Below the pieces are notes generated by a model. The model saw only the letters and a program-made list of their open reading frames with translations. It did no database searches and was not told the origin of the DNA. A stretch of 64,000 bases of DNA from Ciona savignyi (lineage: Eukaryota; Chordata; Ascidiacea; Phlebobranchia; Cionidae), in assembly GCA_000149265.1 (NCBI GenBank), contig CH003126.1:1557688-1621687 (forward strand), read 5' to 3'. Positions 53,984-64,000 of the stretch are shown here, piece by piece (the stretch's first letter is position 1; each line of letters begins with the position of its first letter). The translations under genes were made by a program, and so were the position numbers.

Positions 53984-55410
53984 TTTCCATTAATATAATA
54001 TTATCGTTATTATTATTAGTTTTTTTTTTTTTTTTTTTTTTAAATAAATAAATCTCCTTTGCCATTTTAAAATTTCATGTACCTCTTGCCCTAATAAACT
54101 CAAATTTACTTCTTTACCTTATCTATCTTCAAGTTTTGCATAGATTTTACACATGCATGCATTTTCGTTGACTTGTTTTCACATTTCCCTAATAAAATCA
54201 CATGCATGATTAGTTTCCAAATTTTGTTGTTTTTAAATTATGATCACCAAATTAAATCACAGTCTTGACTTTCTTTGCATGTTAACAATATTGATTTGCC
54301 TACACAAACACAAGTTTTATTTATGATGATGTTTTTTACAGTATTCTCTGTTACTTGGTAAGCCGTGGGCACATTTGGTTTTGTTTTTCTGTGAAATAGT
54401 TTTTGCCGGCCCTAACAGAGTTCTGTATTTTTAAAGCTTATCACTTCAGTAGTTTTACTTGTTTTTGGTGTATAAAATATCTTTCACCATCTGTGCACAA
54501 CACACCCTGTCCCCTGATCTCTTTTTATTTCTATATACTTTTCTATTTCTTTAATGTCTTGAAGCATTTTTACAACCATACTGCCAAGACATTATTGTTC
54601 CAGATATCCGGACACGGTAATTTCATCTACGAGGAGAAGGTCGTCCGTTTTTTCTTGCGTGGCTCCTCCTCCTCAAATTTACTGTTCGAGAGTTGGCGGT
54701 GTGATCCTAGAGACCTAGATGAAGATGGCATTCAATAATACACTAACATGTCACAACCAATTTTCATTGATATAATCGGATGCTTGCTGAACCTTTTGTA
54801 TTTTTCATTTTCTAGCAACCCTTTTTTGGCTTGCTATTTATTTATCTATTTATTATTATTTCTTATTTATTTACTTTAACATTTTGTTTGTTTTGTTCTT
54901 TTGTTATTTATGGCGCACTAATGTAGTGCTCCTTTTTCACACTCCTAAATAAGTAATAAATCAAATGCATTAATGTTATGCAATATGTGTGTTATAATAA
55001 CAATATTTAATGTAAATATGCCCCGGTAAGTGTGCTTGAAACTAATAGTGTCATCTGACATTAGTGGAATTTCATTTTAGGGGGTTTTTCTTTTTCCACT
55101 CTGGTCCATGCTTTCGGGCCACACCTTCTCCTAAAGCCGGCTCCCCCACTGTACTGGTCGCGCTTTACCGCACACTCTTCTTCAGGGCTCTAAATCGTTT
55201 AGTCTTAATTAAATTTCGATTGCTAAATATTGTTCATTTACCTAGGTTTGGCGGCCGCGTCCGCTATATTCATTAATTTATATCCTTTTTTTTAATGACG
55301 TGTTCTAACGACTGTTCGTTTTGCCGTCTTTTCCCGTTCCTGTATCGTGATTATATTCGTTTGCCATTTTTAAAAACTGGGGCAAAAAATGAATAAACTA
55401 AACTAAACTA
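53984..55410 (+). other. LINE 3' region
   Basis: About 1.4 kb after ORF2 with no defended gene. It has a T-rich run (54019-54041) and open frames at 54403-54738 and 55064-55276 without domains. The last 60 bases (tcgtgattatattcgtttgc... to the aataaactaaactaa tail) recur alone at 60503-60556, as expected of a LINE 3' terminus. Confidence 0.65.
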
Positions 55411-55504
55411 CATCAAAACGCAAACCACAGCGGTTAGAAGTGTGTTAAAATAAGCCGACGCTTTTAATACAAATACTGCCACTCTGGAGATGTCGGAATT
55501 TAGA

Positions 55505-55675
55505 GGGTGAAAACTAAAAGAAGGGAAAGCGGTAAGGAGGGAAACTGCACACTAAAATAAAGTTTATAGCATTAGAGTTAGGGTTAGTTCTGGGGCTGAG
55601 TTTAGTGGTTAGGGCAGGGTTAAAATTAGTTTCCATAGTTTAGATAAGCAGTTTCCCTCCTTTTAGTGTTTCCCA
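55505..55675. mobile_element. Small MITE, downstream of copy B
   Basis: Ends gaaaactaaaagaagggaaag and cctccttttagtgtttccc are inverted repeats like those at 60024-60231. The core differs (gttagggttagttctggggc). Confidence 0.65.
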
Positions 55676-55997
55676 AATTAGAGCGACGTTTTCTCTGCGC
55701 CACACATATTCGAAACCATGTAAATCCAAAACCGATTAATTGTATAAACATGTACAATGACTAGATCTCGAGCATTATATATCAACACAGAAAAAATGTA
55801 ATGCACCCAAACTAAAGAGCAACAAATCCACAGTGATTCTCTTTAAACATCTAAAAGTATATGAGCTCTGCAACAAAACCTTTTTCATATTACTTGGCGA
55901 AATATAAATACTTTTGGCGGCAGAATAAGCAGATTCAAATTGCAACAAAGGTAATATCTTTCACAAAAATCTTCAAATCCAGGAGGAATCTGTAACA

Positions 55998-58900
55998 TTA
56001 CATCCCCCCACCATCTCCCCCACCGCTGCAACCATCCCCTGAAACACCATCCCCTGAAACACCATCCCCTGAAACACCATCCCCTGAAACACCATCCCCT
56101 GAAACACCATCCCCTGAAACACCACCCCCTGAAACACCATCCCCTGAAACACCATCCCCTGAAACACCACCCCCTGAAACACCACCCCCTGAAACACCAC
56201 CCCCTGAAACACCACCGCCTGAAACACCACCCCCTGAAACACCACCCCCTGAAACACCACCGCCTGAAACACCACCCCCTGAAACACCACCCCCTGAAAC
56301 ACCACCGCCGCAGATTGTCTGAAAATAAGACATGTGTTAAACCGCATTTGTAATAAACAATTAAATATTTAAATTTTAAAGCGTCCGACCGATTAGCTTG
56401 GTGGTTCAATGTGTCGGCTTTCAGCTCAAGGGTTGCGGATTCGAAAATAATTGTTATATTGTCGGTTGTGTCCATGGGCAAGGCACTTAGCCGACGGTAC
56501 TGTTATATAGTGAAAAGATGTGTTCTACCAAATTAAAGGAACAACTAAATAATACATAACAAACTGCAATAGCTCCAGTAACCCGATGGTTGGCGAGGTG
56601 ATCTGACGATTGTTGGTGTGTTAACCCCCTTGCGTTTACCTATTCACAGAGATAAGCATGGATATCCTAACATAATATTACTAGCTTGATACAGTACATA
56701 ATAGACTTGGTCAGACCATAAGATTTCATATAGTACTTACTTTTCCGTGATAACGGACATGTGGAAATTGTCCGCCACAACAGTCATAAAAAATGACTAA
56801 GGCAATACCTCCCACAACAATTCCTCCATACGGTACTCCAAATACTATTGAGGCATTGATAAGTAGTTCATCTGTATGATTTTGCACTAGATTCAGTTAA
56901 GTTTAAACTTGCTTAGGCCCACTTGTTTAATTTTGAAAGTTTAATATGTGTAGTATATTAGATTTACATTTTGTTGAAATTGTTGATTTGGTTGATGTTC
57001 TTGTTGATACGGTTGATGTTCTTGTTGATGTGGTTGTTGTCGAGGACTGCATTGTGAACGATACGTTGTAGCAAACAGGAAGGTTTGAAACGTCTGATTT
57101 GGTCGTCGTGACTGAAGATAACTCGTGGTTTTCAGGAGTACATGGGGGTACTTCATTGCTGGGAAAGTTTGAAACAATTATATGTTGCTTTTTTTTAATT
57201 AATTATAGTTTTACCCAAACAATTAACAATGCACTAGCTATACTTTAAATAAAATAACCCTTGGAATAAGTAGAAACACAATCGAGCGTCATTTTCCAAA
57301 TAGGGTGGGTACACAATTTAACAAATAACGTACACATTTTTCCAAATAGGGTACATAACAAGCGTTAAGTATCTCCAACTACATATAAAAAAATAGTTTA
57401 AAGAATATAAGAAATGCTTACTCTGTGAACATGTAATCATTTGTACAAGGTCTGTAAAATGGGTTCGGTTGTTTGCATGGACACTCACAGTTATAACCGT
57501 TCCAAGTTGTTGAACAATGCAATATCTATAAACAAATTTTTCGAATTTTTCGAAATTTTACTAACTTTAATAAGTTCTATCTCGTAAAAGGCGTGGTTAA
57601 TCCAGTTGACTGGTATAGAAATTAAATTCAGACCAAGCAAAACAATTTTTTTGTTAACAATGTTAATGACTTCACCATACAAAACATAGAGTAATAACTT
57701 CGGTAAATGTAGACATGTGGTCTTCTTACCTTCGCCCATGTTTTTCTATACTAGGGATAAACATTTTTACAACCTTAACTACCGATCAGCTTGGTGGGTT
57801 AGTGCGTCGCCTTTCAGCCGAAGGGTTTTAGATTCGAAAATCATGGATAGCTGGTTGATTGTATCTTTGGTCAAGGCATTTAACGAATATTACCTGAACC
57901 CAGCGGATTAATAAGTTCTGCTTAGTGAAAGAAACATGTAAATCAAACAAAAAAACACTACATTATCTCCACTAACCTTACGCTGGGCACGAGATGATCT
58001 GACGATTGCCCATGTGTCAACTTCCTTGATTTTCCCATTCATGGGCATTATATCCTATCCTAATTTAATTAAGATAAGTTAAGATAATAATGAGGGGAAA
58101 ATGTTACATGATGACAAAATTTTGATTGAATATGCAAACATCATTATTACATCCACACTTACAACTTTCGAACAGTTACATGTTACACGGGTGAAGCTTA
58201 AACAAGTGGTCCTCTGTTTAGCAATAATGAATGCGTTTGTGCCAGAAATTGGAATGAGTTTGAAATTATAGCACTCAGTGCCACTCGTCAATCCAGTATA
58301 AGCTGGTTGTTCGGCATCAATCTGTAAATAAGGATTCATCTGAGATTCTAATTTAAAATCGAAATCAAAGTTTTTCTATTTGAATCTTAAAATTCCATAT
58401 CCTTACAGATCATCAGTTAATCAAAAAATTTAAACGCGGTCTTTAAAAATTTAAACTTAAATGTTTACTTTAAATATTTTTTTGCAATTTAGATATAGTA
58501 AAATCTTACTTATATTGTTACTGTACACTTTACAGATTTAATACTGAATTAAAATTTCTTTGCAAACTTCTTGCATGCATCATCTAAATCTTAACGTACA
58601 TAATGTAATGATTCTCATCAACCAGTGCATTTTTTCATTACTTCTGTTAATGATAATTACAAAAAACTGGCTATAACCATTTTCAAAACTTTTATTGGTC
58701 TGCTTTTTGGGACCAATGAGAACTATTAAAACTTAATGAATCATGAATAGTAATGGAATTTTTTTCTTCTAAACACCATAATCCATAACTTTTTAGCCAT
58801 AAACATGTCCGGGCGGTTGGCCTAGCGGTTAAGAGCGTCGTCTTTCAATCGGTCGCTGGCTAGACGGTTGTGTCCTTGGGCAAGGCACTTTACGGACATT

Positions 58901-61900
58901 GCCTGAATCCAGCGCATTAATGGGTTCTACGAAATTGAAGGAATGTGTCTATCATACACGTGCACTGCAATAGCTCCGATAACCCGACGATGGGCGCGAG
59001 GTGATCTGACGATTGACCGTGTGTTAACCACAATGGTTTTCCCATTCACGGGGATAAAGGTGCATATTCTATCCTATACTATCCTAACAATACTTTTATC
59101 TTGATAGTATAATGTTTAATAGAGTTACCGGTACTGAGTAACTTTAAGCAAAGATAAGGCATCATAAAAGCAAGACATCTAATTACCAAACACTATCCCA
59201 CTGCAGCTATAACGATAAAGATTGGAAGAAACGCAGCACCAACAATATATTAATCACACCCTGTATGTTCTTTGTATTACACCAAGTTCAATATTGGAAC
59301 ATTGCTTCTGCTCCATGACTTCATTTTGGATTAAAACTTTTGAAACTCCAGCATCGACCTCAGTCACATGGCGCCCGATCACAGACGATTGTGTGACGTC
59401 ATAAGATAATATGACGTAACCAGCAAGATCAATCACAAGGCACCTGAACAAATGAAGTACGCTGTCAGAGTCACTCGATAAAAAGTCAAAATTACAAGCC
59501 ACAAAATTTCAAGCCACAAGATAGCTGCCACTGCAAGTTGGTTTCCGTGGGTTATTAAACCAAATTTGATTTCTCTATTGTGTTAATAATTTATGATCTA
59601 AGACAAAAAAGTAAATCTGTTTTAGGGGATACTAGACATTTTCTTATTTTAAAATATCAATTCAAAAGATGGATCTATGCACACCTGCAATAATCCATCT
59701 AACCTTTGTAAATAATACCCTTTTTCATCAATAGGTCGATGCAAATTAATATCAAGTTATCTCACACCCAGGAAGTTTTCCTTTCAACTTTACACACCTT
59801 TCCGAGTGTATATCAAAATCAGTGAAAAAAATAACATAAAAACTAAACGTCGATACACAAAATACATACTTAGTTGATTGGGTTGGTCCACACATAGGGT
59901 AATCGCGGTAAAACAGGTTTTGGAAATGCGACAATACGAAATCAACACCCATCACTGCTACAACCTCATCCGTCCTTGTATTGTGAATTCCGTTGCTTCT
60001 ACAACATATATATGTATTAAAATGGGGGAAAACTAAAAGGAGGGAAAGCGGGAAGGCGGGAAGGCGGGAAACTCCACACTAAAAGGAAGATTATGACATT
60101 AGAGTCAGTTTTAAACTTGGGGTTGAAGTTTTTGGGTTGAGATTAGGGTTTAGGGAAGGGTTTAAATTATTTTCCGCAATTTTATTGTGCAGTTTCCTTC
60201 CTTCCTACTTTTCCTCCTTTTAGTGTTGGCCATTAAAATTTATTGAAAATCTAGGTGCTCTGAAACCAAACACCAAATATCCAAATAGTTTATAATGATA
60301 CCTTTTATAGAAAGTGTCATTTAGTGATCTAATTTATTTAAATTAAAAAGGGATAACCTACTCAAGCTATACATAAACTGTAATTATCTAATGATACTAT
60401 AGTGTTTTGACACATTTTTCTCCCATAATGTGGGGAAGAACATTAGTAACTTGACCGGTAATAATAATGGTTGCATAACAGAGAGTAACTGGTTAAATTT
60501 TGTCGTGATTATATTCGTTTGCCATTTTTAAAAAACTGGGGCAAAAATGAATAAACTAAATGCACAGGATTTAAATATGCTAATCACAAATAAATAACCG
60601 TACCTCCCCTCAAGAATAACCTTGCTTAGGGTAACAACGATACTTCCTGTTGTTGCATCTCTGTATGGGGGAGTAATTACAAACTTATCTGGATTAGCAG
60701 TGGCGTGTTCATACCTAGAAAAAATATGTTTAGCTTATTTTTCTGTAGGGCACATGGATCTTACGGATACGAAGTGCGTCGTATCAGACGCAAAAGATAA
60801 CTAATCATGCTTATTAATTGTCGCACGCGTGCTAAAACGATACGCTGATGTTTGCATAATTTTCTGAACGAGTTTTGCGCCATGGAACACAACAGCGATT
60901 TTACGTTTTTAATTTCGAATCCTAACTATTCTTATTGAATCTTAAAGATTCGAAATTCTATATTGTGCATCCCTAGTCACAATGTTGATCAACTATAACA
61001 CTAAAACATATAAAACACTTATTAAGTTTAAGTTTATTTCGGATATTTATCTAATCATAAACTTATTTTACAACATGTTCATATATCAATTAATACTTCT
61101 ATTAGGCAAAGTCTACACACAACGCATTTGCACTAATTACCATGGTCGAACAACTGGGTCAAAGTTTTTCGGAAGTTCAGATCCAGGATACATTCGGAAA
61201 ACTCCTTCTTTCGTTCCAATATATCTCCACAATATTTCCCGCTGCAATTCTTCGTTGATAGCAGTAGATGCTGACCAATATTCTTCCACTTGGCTTGTTG
61301 CGTAAACTACATCTCTGATGCCATTCTTTTGATATAAATAATGTTAGTAAAAGTCGTACAACGATTAGTCTGGTGGTTTAGTGAGTCGCCTTTCAACCAA
61401 AGGGTTGCAGAAACGAAACTGGTCGCCAGCTAGTCGGTTGTGTCCTTGGGTAAGGCACCTAACGGACATTGTCTGAACCCAGCGGATTAATTGGTTCAAT
61501 TAAAGGAACATGTGAATCATACACAACACAGTGCACTAGTTCCAGCATGCGAGGTAAAAAAAAACCGATGGGTGCGAGGTAAAAAAAAACCTTGGTTTTC
61601 CCATTCACGGGGATAAAAATGAATATCCTATCCCAAGTCTTTATTAAATTATGCAAAATTACTTTGACATTCGCTGAATTTGATCCAGTTCCAATCATGT
61701 AGTTTCTCAGAGCTGTCACCTCCAACGCCGTCTCTGTTGTCGACATATACTGACTTGGATACGTATACGCTCTTGGTGCTAACATAACTGAAGTTTCACC
61801 TGGAAAGTTCCATTTATTACTTCAAGTTCGAACGCAGTGGGACATGTGTCGGAAAATACAGAAAAACATGCACAAGTCAGGTGCTTTTTAGCTGTGTATT

Positions 61901-63642
61901 TGCATAGTTCATTGTGCAAACATTGGGAGATGATTCATAACATTGTACTTCATACTTTTAGCACCGTGACTGCCCAGATGTTTACATGAAGTTGTCGGTG
62001 GTACCAGGTCTAAGCGATGATAGAGGAATCGTTGGTTTGGGGAGGGTACTCGCTGACTTTGCAAAACGGCTTGAGTGTCGCCTTCAGCCAACACAATACA
62101 CAAAGAAAACTTTGTGCCGGGAATCTGAAAAAAAGATGCAAACTCACTATCGATGATGATAAATCGTTACTTGAATGATGTATATGTGATTTTGATGACC
62201 CATACCTGTTTCCAGAAGTAAGTTGACATAACACGTACTTCCCGTATTCCATACTTGCTGCTATCTCCTTGTGGTAATATTCTGGTGGCCATAAAAGTTT
62301 TGTTTCCACTGTTTCCTCTGAATAATTGTGTTCGTTAAAGTTTTCTGCTGTCGTTTTATCAAAGTTTTAACAAATTTACCTTTTCATTGATTCAAACACT
62401 GAAAGAAACTCCGGGTTTCGTTCGTAAGCAGTAACAGGGACAAGCAGCGGTTCAATGTTGCTGATGTAAGAGAAAAGTGGATGGTTCATGACCAGGCCTG
62501 TGCATAAATTTACGACAGTTGTGAAAAAGGTATACTTTAAATGAGGGAACACAGCTAATATCTTTTAAATGAAGAAACATAGCTAAATTTACTGAAAAAA
62601 GATAGGGTTTTTTAAATTTTTCTTTTGACAAATTTCACAGTTATATTACAACTTTGAAACTTGAAAAACAGTTTGTTACTAGAGAGTGTCAACCACATGT
62701 TTAGCCACCACTTTTTGTAAAACATATGTTGTATACCCTATATTCATGCTACAGGGTCTCTAACCAACAGTTTGTTATTATCATAACAAAACTATACACA
62801 CTTTTCAAAAAACATAAGTGCGTTTGAAAAAGAGGCCAGATAGCCCATAATTTTTGCTTGAAAAAATAAGGGTCTAAACTAAAATATAGTTTTACAACTT
62901 GTTGTGGTTAACAAGTTAAAGGTACTTTTGATTCTAACTCACCTTCACTATTAATTACAAAGGAATAGGAGAGTTTGTTTGGTTTAAAATATGATGATTC
63001 TGCTAGCAATTCCTCTACAGTTATATCCACTGCCGTAACCCCAACCAAAGTGTTTGACACGTAAACAGGTAAGCTGGCAGTTATCAAAATTCCTGGAATG
63101 TTGAATAACGATATATGTTTTAGTACACAAACCCATAATATATCGTACCTAGACCCCATCCATCCAAATATGGGGTTGTCCATAATGGTTCATTTAAGCC
63201 CTGACTGTTCACTCCAAAAAAGTTGTAATAGGATGACATCTGAGATCTGAGACGACTGGCAACTGATATGCGTGTGAACAATCCGTTCTGATATAAAGCA
63301 ATATAAAGTATTGAAAAGCAACATTTGTAACAGTACACTTGTAACTTTGGCTTACCCTTGCATCTGGTATGTTAAGAGTTTTCGTTATTCCATATGCTGC
63401 ACCGTTGTTTTGAGCCATATGTGTCAATACTGTAAAATCTGTCGGAATAATTTTAATTGTATGTTCTTCTTTTATTTAATTAATTAAAGCCATACCCGCA
63501 TTGCCCAAGCCGTATGTCATAATGATCACAGAGTTATTAAGTCGTTCGTTTCCTCGTATTTGGGTTGACATGATAAGGGAAGCCGAATCACTTGGGGCTC
63601 CGTCGGACATGAACAGAATAACACGATCTAATTGAGAGGAAT
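55998..63642 (-). CDS. VWA-Cache membrane protein, copy B (C-terminal part)
   Basis: Seventeen exons matching copy A exons 8-24: 63642-63496, 63438-63356, 63287-63149, 63092-62943, 62497-62380, 62317-62206, 62124-61956, 61799-61663, 61325-61141, 60714-60604, 59998-59870, 59443-59260, 58321-58163, 57525-57422, 57158-56968, 56871-56741, 56318-55998. Exons 8-21 have the same length and phase as copy A; exon 22 is 18 nt shorter, the TM exon 3 nt longer and the last exon differs. The first seven exons lie beyond the window. The protein has the end of the VWA domain (FMSDGAPSD), both Cache parts, the Cys-rich module, a shorter Ser/Thr stalk and a transmembrane helix followed by YDCCGG, then a tail of GVSGG/GVSGD repeats. 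I see no frameshift in this part. Role as for copy A: probably an auxiliary or sensing membrane protein, by family. Confidence 0.93.
56035..56310 (-). repeat. 15-bp coding minisatellite, 18 units
   Basis: Plus-strand unit gaaacaccaccccct or gaaacaccatcccct, repeated 18 times in register with no length change. In the frame of copy B's last exon it encodes GVSGG or GVSGD. The 15-bp period also keeps the other two minus-strand frames open (CFRGW and VVFQG repeats), which are not considered genes. Confidence 0.95.
56385..56675 (+). mobile_element. SINE family A in copy B (pairs with 30290-30570)
   Basis: Same position in the last intron and same head variant (ccgattagcttggtggttca) as in copy A. 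Confidence 0.85.
57780..58065 (+). mobile_element. SINE family A in copy B (pairs with 31957-32228)
   Basis: Diverged copy between exons 21 and 20: gatcagcttggtgggttagtg head to cccattcatgggcattatatcc tail. Confidence 0.8.
58806..59090 (+). mobile_element. SINE family A, only in copy B
   Basis: Young-looking copy (gtccgggcggttggcctagcgg head, tatcctatactatcc tail) between exons 20 and 19, with part of the B-box region deleted. Copy A has no insertion near 32690. Confidence 0.87.
60024..60231. mobile_element. 208-bp MITE with 8-bp target duplication, only in copy B
   Basis: Flanked by ATTAAAAT at 60016-60023 and 60232-60239. Ends gggggaaaactaaaaggagg and cctccttttagtgttggcc are imperfect inverted repeats. 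Copy A lacks it near 34645. The 8-bp duplication points to hAT-type mobilisation. Confidence 0.85.
60503..60556 (+). mobile_element. Severely 5'-truncated LINE insertion, only in copy B
   Basis: Matches the last 60 bases of the LINE at 49762-55410 (tcgtgattatattcgtttgc ... gggcaaaaatgaataaacta). Copy A is uninterrupted at about 35185 (ggttagatgctgaggattta). Confidence 0.8.
61355..61635 (+). mobile_element. SINE family A in copy B (pairs with 36055-36345)
   Basis: Same position between exons 16 and 15. The 3' half is rearranged, with gaggtaaaaaaaaacc present twice. Confidence 0.82.
62679..62766 (+). mobile_element. 88-bp insertion of the ctagagagtgtc repeat family
   Basis: agagagtgtcaaccacatgt ... 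cagggtctctaacca, flanked by near-identical acagtttgttact and acagtttgttatt. Copy A has a single acagttagttatt near 37465. The sequence matches 5879-5965. Confidence 0.7.
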
Positions 63643-64000
63643 CTAATAAATGAGAGAATGTTAGAAACATAACCATGTCACCATTCCAAAAAAGAAAACA
63701 GAAAGCATTTCGAAATAAAACTCATTCCTGTGAAAATAAGTAATAAAATACACATACAAATAAATACAGGTACATCAGACATGCAAGAGATGACAGCAAC
63801 ATTTTTTACAGAGTTTTTTAGCAAAATTTTTAAAGGTTACAGAGTCTGATCCTTCTTATGAAATTATAACATTGTACAAAATATAAGCATTTAATTAATG
63901 TATCAATAACTTAGGAAAACAGGTTATTTTATTTCATAGCATAAATGCATTGGATATTAGATCTAACAATCTAACAGTGTATCAATAAATGTTGCGACGG

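Larger units (their letters stand above)
49762..55410 (+). mobile_element. LINE retrotransposon (Jockey/CR1/L2 group), near full length
   Basis: It contains ORF1, a PHD-finger segment, an apurinic-type endonuclease and a reverse transcriptase, followed by a long 3' region ending in aataaactaaactaaacta. The left edge is set by the leader-like 16-mer and by loss of similarity to copy A's flank (accggtttaataacttttat). The right edge is supported by a truncated copy of the same 3' end at 60503-60556. Similarity to the flank resumes near 55438 (agtgtgttaaaataag). ORF2 is broken by several frameshifts, so the copy is inactive. Confidence 0.92.

Noticed and set aside
54403-54738. 111-codon frame in the LINE 3' region as a host gene
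   Set aside because: It lies inside the LINE, has no domain and is rich in low-complexity T-rich codons.
55885-56481. Long minus-strand frame with CFRGW repeats, and another with VVFQG repeats
   Set aside because: They are alternative readings of the 15-bp repeat, whose period keeps every frame open. The GVSGG frame alone joins in phase to the TM exon of copy B.

Overview
This looks like nuclear DNA from a tunicate, most likely a Ciona species. The evidence is AT-rich sequence, small exons with GT-AG introns (the shortest used is 72 nt), many copies of one tRNA-headed SINE ending in a (TATCC)n-type tail, and a 16-nt string at 49762-49777 that matches, as I remember it, the Ciona trans-spliced leader. 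The window has no operons, CRISPR arrays or prokaryotic features.

Layout. (1) 1231-11871, plus strand: a C-type lectin type I membrane receptor. I reconstructed its cytoplasmic tail from a cluster of small phase-1 exons. Five cassettes of exactly 187 bp (63-nt exon, 76-nt intron, 48-nt exon), a divergent founder exon and a terminal exon together encode about twelve copies of an N-[V/I]-L-Y tyrosine motif. I know of no described receptor with this layout, and it is my main candidate for a new system. (2) 13918-15822, plus: an intronless BTB-BACK-Kelch gene of KLHL9/13/26 type. (3) 15823-21554: a SINE-rich gap with no gene I can support. (4) 21555-27930, plus: a nine-exon secreted protein with three CUB domains, a Thr-rich linker, an NTR domain and a basic tail (PCOLCE-like). 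(5) 30025-42560, minus: a 24-exon VWA-Cache membrane protein (alpha2delta/CACHD1-like), copy A. (6) 43603-44640: a decayed, transposon-associated ORF. (7) 47341-47625, minus: a two-exon, 70-aa secreted cationic peptide precursor resembling an antimicrobial peptide. (8) 49762 to about 55410, plus: a LINE with ORF1, PHD finger, endonuclease and reverse transcriptase, with a leader-like 5' end. (9) 55998 to beyond 64000, minus: VWA-Cache copy B, a tandem duplicate of copy A whose N-terminal exons lie outside the window.

The two VWA-Cache copies share exon lengths and phases over exons 8-21. They differ in the C-terminal tail: copy A has an NPYYNPAY sequence and copy B has 18 units of a 15-bp repeat. 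Copy A also appears to have lost one base in exon 4. Comparing the copies gives empty sites for several young insertions: a hAT-like element, a small MITE, a SINE reduced to about 36 nt, a truncated LINE tail and the full LINE. The LINE also separates copy B's coding part from its likely polyadenylation signal.

All gene models come from reading splice sites and phase by eye; no search or transcript was available. Functions are inferred from recognised domains and motifs.
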